From: Cercis canadensis
Lineage: Eukaryota > Streptophyta > Magnoliopsida > Fabales > Fabaceae
Assembly (NCBI GenBank): GCA_003255065.1
Contig: QAOA01005690.1
Location: forward strand, 51,001-115,000
Direction: 5' to 3'
DNA length: 64,000 nucleotides
The position numbers and the translations under genes are program-made. This document shows, one piece after another, positions 24,237 through 35,262 of the stretch; positions within the stretch are counted from its first letter, which is position 1; the number at the start of each line of letters is the position of its first letter. The notes beneath the pieces are model-generated. The model was given only the letters and a program-made list of their open reading frames with translations. It made no database searches and was not told the DNA's origin.

Positions 24237-27200
24237 TCATATCCTAGACAGAAGGCATTCTCTATCCAATAACTTCTTCAGCACCCAAACCCCACACTTC
24301 TTCACACGGTCTGCTCCATTAATCCTCCCATAAAGCTCAAAGGTTACCTTGGAATATTGAGTTCCACGATAAAAATTGCATCCTTTTTCTACTTCCCTCA
24401 TTATGTCCCTACAGAAGAGGTCATCATACCATAAGTATACATGGCCAGATCTACAAATTACAGGTTGAGTTTGGTATAATTCTGATGAATGATCGAGCCT
24501 TCGTCTTCTACCACATCTCTCTTCCAAATAGCATTTGCACCCAATACTCAGAGCATGAGTACCATCAGCTTTGCTACTGGATGCATCAAGAACAAGGCAA
24601 AATGCAAAACGCAACAACTTCAGATCAAAGAGAGAACGCAAATGAAGTGGAATGGTTACCAAAGATCTTAATCCTTGATGGTTAAACCAGTTTGGCACTT
24701 CACTACCTGGTAAGCAAATGGTAACCAAAAAATTATCTACCAGAGGAAGTTTGAATACGGATGACAAATAAGCTATTCTCTGAATTCTTGACCAAGCCTC
24801 TTCCAAAATACTCTTCAATGCACTTTGACTCAAACTGGTGCAATTATAGAAGACATACTCTTGTGAATAACCACCCTGATAAGTTCCCAGTGTATCTTTC
24901 TTATTCAAAAATAAAGGACTTAACGCTGTCTTCAATGAAACACAGCCACTTGCATTTAACCTTTGTACAGATGATGGAAGCTGTGGTAAATACCAAAGTC
25001 TCTTGCAATCTTTTAGCAAAATAATTTTCAGCTGACAAAGATCTTTGATGCTTGCTGGTAAAATCTCGATGTTGCTTCGTGATAGAGTCAAAGAATTCAG
25101 TGACGATGAGCGGCTTATGTTGCCTGGGAGTTTTGCTAGACCCAAACAATGATCCATATATAGTCTTTTCAAGGACTTTAAGCCATCAAATGCAGGGGAT
25201 AACTTGTCAACTCCAACTTTTGGGCAGTCAGAGAGATTGAGGGTTTCAAGATAACTCAAGTTGGAAAAGCTATTTGGCAGATTCTCAAGATGTGGGCACG
25301 AAACAAGGATCAACTCAGTAAGCTGTCTATTAGAACCAATTGATGGGGGCAATTCCTCAATTGCTGTTCCACCCAAATTTAAGTACTTCATATTCTCTGA
25401 AGTTACTGAGAACTTTGTAAGACTCGAGCAACCGCTAAGACTCAACATTTCAAGAGATGTTGAATGATAGTCACTTTGAAGACTCTCAAGCATTTTGCAA
25501 CCACCAAGATCAAGTGTAGTGAGCTTGTTCAAGTTGAAAATAGATGAGGAAACATGAAGCAAACTTGTACAGCCTCTAAGATTTATACTTTCAAGATTTG
25601 AGGCGGTTGATAAATCTGGAAGCTCAATCAAGTACTCAGAAGAACTAAGATTAACACTTCTTAAATTCACAAGAATCTGCAGCCAAAGATTAAAATTAAT
25701 AATACATATATGGGAACTTTTTAATTCACTCTATATTTGATTATGTGAACATAAATAAATTGCTTGACATACCTTGACTGCATCCCAAAGCTTTTCAATG
25801 CGACTATGGATCAAGTTAAGTTCAATAAGGTTCTTTGGGGAGTATATAGATGGCAAGGATTTCAGAGGGTATTGCTCCCAATGTAGAAGCCTTATTTGAT
25901 TAGGTAAATATTCAAGACCATTTGAAAGGTGCACCTTGCATCTTTCATCATGTGAATTATGAAATTTCAAAAGTCGTAAGTTATGCATCTTGTAGAAAAC
26001 ATCAGGGCGTAGGTATACATCTTCAATTTTAGACATATCCAATAACATGCCTTCAATTTCACAAGTACCCTGGCAAACACATCTGTTAGCATGTAATGAT
26101 ATCGTATTTGAATACACATTATATATAAAATTACAAAGGATGGTTTTGATTGTTAACTATTATAAAATATAAGAAAATAGGATGCAAGGAATAAAAATGT
26201 GTAATATATAAAGATCCTTACCCAATATAGCTTCAAGTTCAATATATCATAGATATCCTTAGGATCCCATAACCGACTACGTTTTGCAGGAATTCTTCTA
26301 GATTCTTCAAGAACGATTGTTTGACCCATTTCTTGTATCAAATCATGCATTAGGATCTTATTGGCGCTAGATATTGTTATAAGCGACTTATGAGAAAGAC
26401 TGCTTAATCCTCGGTTTGCATATAAATTACAACCATCTAATAGAATTTTCACATGGTTTATATCCTGACCGTTATAAAAGCATGCAATGTCAAGAAATAT
26501 TTTCTTCTCCATGTCATCTAATTCATAATAACTCAATCTTAACGCATTTTGAATTTCTTGATCAGGAAGTCTAGCATAATGATGTAATGTACTTTCCCAT
26601 TCTTCTAGACTTTTACCATATAAATAGGAACCCAAAACTTTTAAAGCTAATGGAATTCCTTTGGCGTAATTGACAACCCCTTCCGATAGCTCGATAAAAT
26701 CTGCTGGAGGGTGAATTTGTCTAAAGGCATTCATGCTGAAAAGCTGAAAAGCATGATGAAACTCCATTTCTTTAACCTCATAAATTTCATCAGCTTCACT
26801 AAGACTTCCCTTGTCTCGAGATGTCACAATGATTCTGCTTCCTGAGCCAAACTGATCCCTCTCTCCAGCAAGGTACTTTAACTGTTCTGAATCGTTCACA
26901 TCATCAAGAACCATGAGCACCCTTTTGCTACGGATCCTTTTCGACATAAAAGTAGGATCTACAGCTGTGGGAATTCCTCCGATTTTTCCATGTGATAGCT
27001 CTGAAAGAAGTTTATTTTGTAAATGGTTTGGTCCATATCTTTCCCATTCTTGCCTCACATTTTTAACAAAGCAAGAACTTTCATATTGCCAGTAAAGCTT
27101 TCGAATTACAGCAGTTGCTATGGTTGTTTTACCTATACCACCCATGCCCCAAATTCCAATAATACGCACATTTGTTGACTCATTGCAGGACATTGATTCC

Positions 27201-27389
27201 ACACTTGCAACCTGTTCATCAATTCCAATAAGTGGCTTATGTCCAACGTCATCCAATGTTCTTCTCAAATATGTTGCTATTGCTCCAAGAAATTCAGAAT
27301 CCGAACTGAATACAGAAGAAAATGGACAAAATTGAAGTAATATTTCAAATTCACTAAAAGATAGTTGAACTATGAGACACACCCACAAA

Positions 27390-27440
<51 letters not shown>

Positions 27441-27974
27441 ACCAGAAAGGAAGAACCTGAATTACGATAACTTCAGAAAGGAAGAAGCTTTAGGGCTTTA
27501 CCTGAACGACTCAGAATTCCATCCACCTAATTGGTATGCCTTCCACAAGGCAATGCTCCATTTATTCACCTTGCTTATGCATTTGTTGCTCCTGTTTGTG
27601 TAGTTGAAATTCTGCTTGTGTTTAGCAAATGCATCCGCGAATCTCCCCTTTTTATAACGTACCTCTAATGGATCTATCTGGTAGAATACGGGTACAACAC
27701 TCTGTCCATATCCTTTCTGGCATTCCATTATTCTCTCGAGTTCATCCAAACAACGTTCTGAAAACGCATAATTTTCAGAAAAAATGACTAGGCAAACATA
27801 CGAATTTTCAATTGCTCCCGCTACTGGATCTTCATTTGTCACCACGTGAAACTCCTGCTGACGTAAATACGCCAGGAGATGGTTTGCGAAATTGTCGCAG
27901 GCTTCATTATCTTGGTGTGTAAAGCTGATGTAGACTTCAAATATCAAAGGTGGACTAGAATAAAAAGAAGCCAT
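24237..27974 (-). CDS. TNL gene E (atypical TIR), intact
   Basis: Complete minus-strand TNL of 1097 codons. Exons in gene order: 27974-27502 (TIR), 27305-26222 (NB-ARC), 26069-25773 (linker/LRR), 25676-24237 (LRR plus C-JID). All junctions are GT-AG with the same phases as gene C. NB-ARC motifs: GMGGIGKTT, LMVLDDVND, GIPLALKVLG, FLDIACFY, MHDLIQEMGQ. The C-JID motif is CLPGSEVPNWF. Exons 2-4 are clearly C-like, but the TIR is divergent: VYISFTHQDNEACDNF replaces the usual FxxFRGEDTRxxF, the BB-loop/alpha-B region is about a dozen residues shorter, and SERCLDEL keeps the catalytic glutamate (residue 78) but not the tryptophan. The start MASFYSS was chosen; an in-frame ATG 17 codons upstream (28025) is the alternative. 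E faces D tail-to-tail. Confidence 0.88.
27393..27435. repeat. (AT)n microsatellite in intron 1 of E
   Basis: Nearly uninterrupted AT dinucleotide repeat just inside intron 1 of gene E. Likely length-polymorphic. Confidence 0.9.
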
Positions 27975-28144
27975 ACCAGTGTTGGATGTAGTAGATGCGC
28001 GACAATTAACTTTCTGAAACAACAAAATAAACCAACGTTTAGCTAAAAACTTTCATGAAAGTAAAGAAAGAGATTAAAGCTTGAACAACTAAAACAACTT
28101 TGCCAAACTTGCATATACTTGAAGGAAAGTTCTAGGGCAGTGGC

Positions 28145-28430
28145 TGTTAAATATTAATCTAGAATGTCTATAGACATCTAGAATATTATAGACTATTAGA
28201 AGAATGCAGAAGTAAGTCGGTGGAAGAAATAGGAAGAAAAATAGGCTAGTAAAGTCGGTGAAGTAGATGTCTATAAAAAAGGTTGAGTAGGTGAAAAAAA
28301 AGTAAAAAACAAAGACCAGAAATTAAAGAAATTTTCAGCAACTCCTCTCTTCTCTCTCGCACTCACACACGTCCCATCTTTGCCTTCCTAGCCTTTCAAT
28401 AGCTTCAATTACCATTAGTGGTATCAGAGC
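28145..28430 (+). mobile_element. Copia-type LTR end with primer-binding site
   Basis: TGGTATCAGAGC at 28419-28430 is the classic plant primer-binding site for initiator tRNA-Met. The preceding stretch starts TGTTAA at 28145, has a TATA-like TATAAAAAAGG near 28272 and a CT-rich transcribed tail, as in short Copia LTRs. No gag-pol frame follows, so this is a truncated element. The LTR borders are estimates. Confidence 0.55.
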
Positions 28431-29580
28431 CTTCAAGTCCAGCAAAACCACGCCTATTGTCCCTCAAATCTGCTACTATATAGCTCAAATTCTATTTACC
28501 TAAACACCTAAAAATACCCACAACTCTGCCACCATTTAGCCTCAAATCCAACAGTGGCCGGGGCTAGAAATGGAATGGAATGTAGTATAAGAATAAATTT
28601 ACGAAACAATTTATTAACTCATGAGCTGCTTAATTTCCTCTTCCACTCTCTTAGTCAAGTACATCTGGGTCACTCTAGCTTTTTAATCATGAATACAGTA
28701 AACCCTCCGACGAGATTACTGCAAACGTTAAGGAATGCAAAACTTGAACGTTAATTGCACTCTATGCTACTTCTTGGCTCCTTCTTTGTTGGTTCCTAGA
28801 AAAATGTTCCACAAGATTGAATTATATATATTTCCATTTGTCATTTGTGGTCCACACGGTTTGGACTTTGGACTCATACACACACGAAGCAGTGTAACAA
28901 TAGAGTCCGTCAATGCTTTTCCCGTTTTCCATCTCTTTCGGGATTTTACTTTTTGGTTTAAGATTAAAATATTATCTTGGGGAAGGCGTGGTCTAAAATT
29001 GAGAGATTGGCATATCAGTCATCAACACACTGTGTGTCTCTGGATGATAATACTTTGGTTACCATTGTTCTGTCAAAATGCCGCCACTAGAAGAATGACC
29101 CCTTTTAGAAACTGCTGGAAACTGGAGCAAAAACTTCAATATTTTATTGTGCTTCATTTAAATTGATGGTGAGATTTTATTATAAAATGAAATGAATATT
29201 GAAATCATTATTTTCTTCTTTGCATGATGACATGAATGTTTAACTAAGACTTCCTGGCAAATTATCCACAAGCCTCACCATTAACCCTCTCCTAATGTAA
29301 TCATAATACAACACAATAAGAAAGTGCACTTTCTCTTGACATTTTCTTTAATTTTCATGAGCAAATGAACTCCATCCTTACTGCTGAAAATTCTGCCTTG
29401 ATTGCCGCTTGTATTTGACGCAGTATTTTCAAGAAATAATAAAAACTTACTCCTTTCTTCTCTTCTTCTTGCACGGCCAAAGCAACCACCTTAAATTAAA
29501 ATGTTTCTGTAACTGATTTTTTTTAGGTGACGATGTTAGTTAAGATATGTATAATTGTATATATGACTACATTGGAAGTT
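28431..29580. other. No gene recognised
   Basis: Sequence after the LTR remnant. The short open frames do not resemble any protein family I know. Part of it may be decayed retroelement internal sequence. Confidence 0.5.
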
Positions 29581-29584
29581 AGAC

Positions 29585-29890
29585 GATGCCAAAATTCGGC
29601 ACTTCATTTTGATGATAATTTGGCACTTCAAAGCAAAAAAAAAAAAATAAAATGTCAAAATGCTATAATGCGACACTTGGAAGGAGACAATTGCCAAAAT
29701 TCGGCTCTCCACTGCTTCAAAATGCGACACTTGAATCCATTTTAAAANAAAAAAAAAAAAAAATTTACACTGCAAAAATGCGACACTTGAAGGAAGATTC
29801 AAGAAAAATTTAACACTCTCCGTGATACCAAAATTCGATATTGAAGGGGAAAAGTAAAAAAAAAAAAAAANAAAAAAAAAAAAAAAACTG
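29585..29890. repeat. Degenerate short-motif repeat patch
   Basis: A motif like CAAAATGCGACACTTG recurs about seven times in varied form (for example near 29590, 29622, 29669, 29695, 29718 and 29776), interspersed with A-runs that contain N at 29748 and 29871. It looks like a small decayed tandem array, perhaps internal to a DNA transposon. Confidence 0.6.
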
Positions 29891-30350
29891 CGATAGTGGT
29901 GGAAATAGTTTAAAATCTACCTTAATTGTGTCGTTAGTTTGCAAAAATATATTATCTACAGGAATCACTCCATGACAATGGGTGTAATGGATATTCTTTT
30001 ATGAGTAAAACCCTTTTTTATCATTAAAAAATATTATTATCGACAATTTAGTAATTTATTAATTTTTTGTGACAATTTAATTCTTAAATTTATATTCCGT
30101 CAAAAAATTTAGTTCTCCGTCTGGTAACGTTAAGTGAGATTGAATGAAAAAGTTTAAGTAGCACATTAAATATTGACGTGACCGTTAAGTGATGACATCA
30201 CACCTTAAAAAATATTTCTCTCATCTCTCTCTCTCCCATCTCTCTCTCATTCTCATCTCTTTTTTGTAACTTAAGTTTCACTATTGTCATAGCTAGTGGC
30301 TTCACCAACTTAGATCATTTATGAATATTGTAACTTCGATTATTTTCCAG

Positions 30351-30466
30351 TGTGCTACTGCAAATCCAGATGGTCGTAAGAGAGCCCTTCTTATTGGAGG
30401 CGGCATTGCAAACTTTACCGACGTTGCTGCCACTTTCAGTGGGATTATTCGAGCTTTGAGAGAAAA
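30351..30466 (+). pseudogene. ACLA: ATP-citrate lyase subunit A fragment 1
   Basis: A frame opening right after a splice-acceptor-like TTTTCCAG reads [18 protein letters not shown] followed by [20 protein letters not shown]. This is a highly conserved part of plant ATP-citrate lyase alpha subunit, the cytosolic enzyme making acetyl-CoA from citrate. Only this piece is present, and after ALRE the reading is unrelated. Because the intron end was carried along, capture was from genomic DNA and not cDNA. Confidence 0.85.
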
Positions 30467-30941
30467 TGTTTTTATTATAGATTCTTGTTGCACCAGTAAC
30501 CATTCCCGAAACATCTGCCTGCGGGTGTCAAATACTTATGGCCTTGTTCCATCTAGTTTGTTTTGTGAAATAGAGAGAAAACAATATATACTAAGAGGCA
30601 TGTAGTTAAATCTTACTGGCTAAGTTGGAATCCCTCTACAGAGCTTATTGGGTAAGAAGTTAGGATCTCCACCAATCATCTCCAAAAGTGCAAGAAAACA
30701 TCAAGAAATTTTGACAGAACTTCCAACATAGAATAACTATTTTTTTCTATGCTGTTGGCATATATATATGCTACAAGCCTTTCTTTATTATACCAACGAT
30801 CCTGATAGAAAGGAACAGTCATGGGTGGTTTAATCCAAAATATTGCATCAAACCAATATTAAGAGACAAGTTCAAGAATAAAGCATAAAACTCCAAAACA
30901 AAACCAGAAAAATAAAAATAAAAAGAGGGATCTATACCAAC

Positions 30942-31250
30942 CTTAAATGCAATATCACCAGGTGACATTGCCAATCCAGCACCCATGGATTCAAATGCTC
31001 CTCGACCACGATAATATACTCTAGGATCATAACCCAACAAGGAAAGGTGAGCTGTGTCACTTCCACGAGCTAAGCCTACTTCAACAGGGTCCATAAGCCC
31101 ATTAAATCCAGAAGATGCTATGGCATCCAATTTGGGAACTTTTGCTGCTTGAAGAGGAGTCTTGTATCCAAGCCTTGGCAGTGATACATCACCCAACCCA
31201 TCAATCAGCACAAATGCCACTCTTTTCTTTGGCAGCTCTGGACTACCCAT
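30942..31250 (-). pseudogene. Cofactor-independent phosphoglycerate mutase fragment
   Basis: Minus-strand frame of about 103 residues from MGSPELPKKRVAFVLIDGLG to AMSPGDIAFK, then a GT donor. It resembles the N-terminal exon of the archaeal-type (apgM-like) 2,3-bisphosphoglycerate-independent phosphoglycerate mutase found in plants, including the metal-binding DG in LIDGLGD and the RGSDTAHLSLLGYDP block. The rest of the enzyme is absent. It is still open and could be transcribed, but no catalytic domain can form. Confidence 0.8.
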
Positions 31251-31638
31251 GTTTCTGACTGTATTCAACCTTCCTCCTTTCGTTCTGGATTCAATAGCTG
31301 AGTTAATACGCCAATAATGAAGGTTGATATAATGATCAACTTCACTCTGATGCCTTACTGAGTTGACCCACCCTTACTGAGTTAACCCACCGAGTTACTT
31401 GTACCCCTTCCCCATATTCCTGCATGCAATGGTTTACGCTTCAGACATAATGTAATCTACACCACTTATGAGCACCTTTTGACTAAAAACCAAAAGCATT
31501 AAGCAATGGGTGTTGCAGGACCATTGTCCAGAAAGTTACTAGTTGGCACTCGGCAGTTGCCTTATATGCAGTAAGCAGTCGCACATATTGGTGTCCCATG
31601 TGAATGCGAGATTAGTCAAAAGAGATTATAGTCATTAC

Positions 31639-31756
31639 CTGAATTGGTACTCCTAGTTCCTCCCCCAATGCACGCATCTTCGCTAAACCAGTCTGATAGT
31701 TTGGACCACCTCTTCTAACATAGATGTTCATTCTTTCTGCTGTAAGCTTTGATGCA
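31639..31756 (-). pseudogene. ACLA: ATP-citrate lyase subunit A fragment 2
   Basis: Minus-strand frame [20 protein letters not shown] continuing [19 protein letters not shown], followed by a GT donor. In the intact enzyme this comes directly after fragment 1. Here the two pieces lie at opposite ends of the MULE and in opposite orientation, so the captured exon was split and inverted. Confidence 0.8.
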
Positions 31757-32199
31757 TTTATGAGAGAGAGAGAGCAATTTATTAAGTAGAGAGATGAGAG
31801 AGAGAATTTTTTTTTTTTAAATTTTTTTAAGGTGTCTTGTTAACATAATTTTTTTTAAGGTGCTACGTCATCATTTAACGGTCTTGTCAACATTTAACGT
31901 GTCACATGAATTTTTCTATCCAACCTCACTTAATGTCACTAGACGAAGGATTAAATTGTCGAATGAAATACAAATTTAAGAATTAAATTATCATAAAAAA
32001 TTAATAAAAAACTAAATTATCAATAATAACATTTTTGACAAAAAAATTTTTTTACCCTTTTTTATTCAAAACCCATTGTGCTTGTACTATTTCCATATCA
32101 TTACTTTTCCTATTACTCCTTTCGATCTTTTCTAAACAAAATATTATTTCGCTACTTTTCCTCCAATTAATCAAAAGTGAAGATAAAGTAGTATAGAAA

Positions 32200-32460
32200 A
32201 TATTACAAATTTATGTTGGAGTAAAATATTATTTTTATCTTTAAATTATTGGTTGAATATTATTTTAGATTTTGATTTATTTTTATTATTAATTTAATAC
32301 TCAAATAATCCTTCCATCCTTTAAATTAGTCTTCATTAGCACGATAAATGAAAAGAGAAAAAAAAATTTCACGTAACATTAAGTAATGATGTATCACCTT
32401 AAAACAAAATTTAAATGATTACATCACACCTTAATTTTTTAAAAAAATTTCTTCTCTCTC
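32200..32460. mobile_element. Second, decayed MULE-like terminal repeat
   Basis: Contains phrases of the adjacent MULE arm (AACATTAAGTAATGATG; GATTACATCACACCTTAA; CT-rich end), more diverged. Probably the remnant of a related element. Borders are approximate. Confidence 0.45.
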
Positions 32461-33440
32461 TTTATGGTTTCTACTCTTCATCTTTTCTTTTCTTCCCTTC
32501 TATGTCTACCTTTCTCTCTTTCTTTCTGTAGATTCTTTAGTACTTCATCATCTCATCCTGGATCTCATTTCCACCCGACACACTCTCTCTCCGTTCACTA
32601 AGACCCACCATCTTCCTTTTACCCAAAGAATAAAATTTCATTTCGAAGTACCGTTTTAATCACTTAAAAAATGAAAATATTTTAAAAATTTTAAAAAATT
32701 TCATAAAAATAATTTTTTTTTAAGAAATATTTCAAATAATTGTATGCTATATTTTTTTTTTAATTTTAAAAGATTATAACATAATATTATTGATAGAGAT
32801 ATATAAAATTAAAGTATAATATTAAATAATTACATCTTTAAATAATAACATTAATATAATCAGAAATTCTATGATATTACGTAAGTATATCATACTACAC
32901 TCATATAGCAAACATACATAATTTTTATATTTTATTATATATAAAATATAATTTATTTAATTTTTAAATAAACTTAAAAACAATTAATTTGTACACATGT
33001 CATTTATTTATTGATTATTTCTATATAATATGTCATACTACAGAAATACTAAAAATATTTAAGAAACCTCCTAATATAATTAATATCTATAAATTTTGAC
33101 AACATTTAACAGACATAAAATTTAATGTAAAATAAATATGTTATTTTATGTCTCAAATTATATAATACATATTATACTCTAAGTTTTAAATATTTTTAAG
33201 TAATAATTTTTTTTATTTTAAAAAAATTTAATATAATAATGATGATAAAATTATATTAAATTAGATAATGTAATGTTAAATAATTATTTTTCCCCAAAAC
33301 AAAGTCATTTTGGCTTCCAAAAACGACTATCTCTCTTCCAGCCTGCATAGTGCATAGTTCCTTGGCTTCAGTTTTCTTCTTCCATCGCTGCGGTTGAGTT
33401 AGTAGCAGAGCGATGCTCACCCTTTAAATTTTTTGGGCAA
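32461..33440. other. AT-rich spacer, no gene
   Basis: Extremely AT-rich with many short homopolymers. No coding signal is seen. Confidence 0.6.
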
Positions 33441-33457
33441 AATCACAGACAAAAACC

Positions 33458-33713
33458 ATGTCAATTTTCTCAATTTCTTCTTCACTTTCTCGTTCTTCTT
33501 CTGCAACTTCGATTTTGTCTCCTCCACCAATTTCCCATCACAATGCCGCTTCTACCTTGCACACCAAGTGTTCGTTCATAGTTCCACCATGCAAAATCAA
33601 TAACCCATTTCTAAAATTGGAGCAACAGCACCATTCAAAGCACTTCTCGGTGAGTAGAGGAGAAGGAAGAAGGCCCAAGAGCAGCGTGGTGGTTATGAGC
33701 ATGGAGGCCGGAG
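33458..33713 (+). pseudogene. Plastid-targeted leader, resembles ribosomal protein L3 exon 1
   Basis: The ORF begins MSIFSISSSLSRSSSATS, a Ser/Thr-rich, acid-poor chloroplast transit peptide, and runs to SSVVVMSMEAG. Plastid ribosomal protein L3 (uL3c) in plants starts its mature part with a very similar MSMEAG. The continuation expected for L3 (GVMGTKLGM) is not there; instead CT-rich low-complexity DNA follows. It may be a captured or truncated first exon. The identification rests on a short recalled match. Confidence 0.45.
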
Positions 33714-33954
33714 CTCTCTCTTCCTCTTCGATTTGTTTCTCTCTCCTCCCCTGTGATCTCTTTCTTTCTCTTCTGTTGTGATCTCTGTTTCCTTCTCCCT
33801 TTGCAATCTATCTCTCTCTCCCTCCCTCCCGCCTCTATTATCCCTTGATTCCTGATTCGTTTTGAAACGGAGCGAAATTTCTTCATTTCCTCCGAAATGC
33901 ACCGAATCGCTTCTGTTTCGATGGAAACAGTTGATTTTCGGAATTGGAACCATG

Positions 33955-34016
33955 TTTCGTGTCGTTAACATACGAAACCAAAAAATTTCGTGCGTTTCGT
34001 CCGAAACGACACGAAA
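33955..34016. repeat. 12-bp inverted repeat (hairpin)
   Basis: TTTCGTGTCGTT at 33955-33966 and its reverse complement AACGACACGAAA at 34005-34016 flank a 38-base loop that itself is rich in CGAAA/TTTCG words. Probably part of a decayed transposon. Confidence 0.6.
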
Positions 34017-34698
34017 TTTTGTTCCTTGCTTTTACCCATTCTCACTCGATCACTGACTCTCTCTTTCAACAACTTGCAAACACAGTTCTTTCAGAGATAA
34101 AAGCTTTATCCTAAACCTAAAATTTAAGGAATAATGCAGAGAATTAAAGCCAACAAAAACCCATCAATTTAGTACATCAGAACTTCAAATTTCCATCAAA
34201 ACTTAAAAGTGATATAACAACGTATGATGTTCTCTGTTGAAGTGCTTATATCAGAGCTGTATCAAATGCGTCGTGGGTCAATCTAGTTGTTGCCATCGGC
34301 TCAGAATTAATTTACCTGCTTCGTTTCAAAAATCTGCAAATCAATTTGAGCGTCGGCGTCGTTTTTGCTGCTCGGTGGGGCTTCAAGCGGAGTTCTCACT
34401 TCTTAGTGCTGCGCTTTGTTGCAACAGAGGCTTGCAACGATAGTTTGTGAGAAGATGCAAGAGAGAGAGAGAGAGAAAGCAGCGGAGATGGAGCCAAACT
34501 CGGTGAAATGGGAGTCGGGGTTGAAGTCAGAGAGCAGCGTCTTCTCTTCTCTACTCTCTCTTCGATTTGCCCAGGGATAACTTTGACAATGCTCCATCGT
34601 TTGTAGTGTATGGGAGGAAGGTGATTGAGAAACAGAGAGTGAAGAAGGGATCGAGCAGAGAATGGAGAAGAAACGACAAAGGACTTGGCAGCAACAAC

Positions 34699-34790
34699 TC
34701 CAAGTGCAGTGTTCATGTGGCTCAAATAGGCAATGGGACTCAACAAGGCTGCTGATTTCAGCTGGTTCACCAATTTCCCTTACGAGAAGG
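34699..34790 (-). pseudogene. Triacylglycerol lipase 2-like fragment
   Basis: Minus-strand frame reads NQLKSAALLSPIAYLSHM followed by NTALGVVAAKSFV. This resembles the segment after the catalytic-serine region of plant triacylglycerol lipase 2 / acid lipase. Only about 30 residues are recognisable; what follows in frame is not lipase. Likely another captured or decayed fragment. Confidence 0.6.
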
Positions 34791-35022
34791 ATGCCAAAGC
34801 AATTAAAGTCCCCTGCCAAACACGGTTTTCCAGTACAGTTAGATGGTATGCTAAAATTGATTATGTCTATTAACTGATTAAATTTTAGAGACGCTACTGT
34901 TATGTACTTATGTTTATTCAAACTTCAAAGCAACTCAAGTAAAATGGTCAAGTTATCTGATGCTTTACCAGAGAATGGCCAACTCAAGTAAATCTGTTTT
35001 TCAACTAAAACCAAAGCAGACA

Positions 35023-35262
35023 CAACTGGTGTCTTTTCCTGAAGGAAGATTGCCAGCTCCAAAACTCCAGTCACTTTCCATAGATAATTGCATAAATCTC
35101 TCACCCTAGACAGGCCTAAATAAATTGGCATCACTGACTTCATTACATATTAGCAAACATCTAAAACTTCAATCACTAGATCATATTGAGCACCTCACAT
35201 CTCTTAAATATTTAAAGGTTAAGGATTGTACTTTATACGGCCTCACAAGGATGCATCATGCG
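35023..35262 (+). pseudogene. LRR relic of a non-TIR NLR (CNL type)
   Basis: The frame reads QLVSFPEGRLPAPKLQSLSI, DNCINLSP, stop (TAG at 35107-35109), then LASLTSLHI, LQSLDHIEHLTSLKYLKVKDC. The pattern of LxSLxIxxC and LTSLxxLxVxxC is that of C-terminal LRRs in RPP13-like CC-NBS-LRR proteins, not of the TNLs around it. No NB-ARC is nearby. One stop is certain. Confidence 0.65.

Larger units (their letters stand above)
30003..32057. mobile_element. Mutator-like element carrying host gene fragments (Pack-MULE type)
   Basis: Long terminal inverted repeats of roughly 230-270 bases flank the segment. The left arm (about 30003-30260) and the reversed right arm (about 31790-32057) align through GACAATTTAGT / GATAATTTAGT, TTAATTCTTAAATTT, AACGTTAAGTGAG / GACATTAAGTGAG, GATGACATCACACCTTAAAA / GATGACGTAGCACCTTAAAA and CT-rich inner ends. 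Flanking 9-mers TCTTTTATG (29995-30003) and TTTTTTATT (32058-32066) match at 7 of 9 positions, a possible degenerate 9-bp target duplication. No transposase is visible; the inside is made of pieces of cellular genes. Exact ends are uncertain by several bases. Confidence 0.75.

Noticed and set aside
34396..34921. Long overlapping minus-strand frames taken as one gene
   Set aside because: Only about 30 residues resemble a lipase; the remainder is low complexity and changes frame, so only the fragment was annotated.
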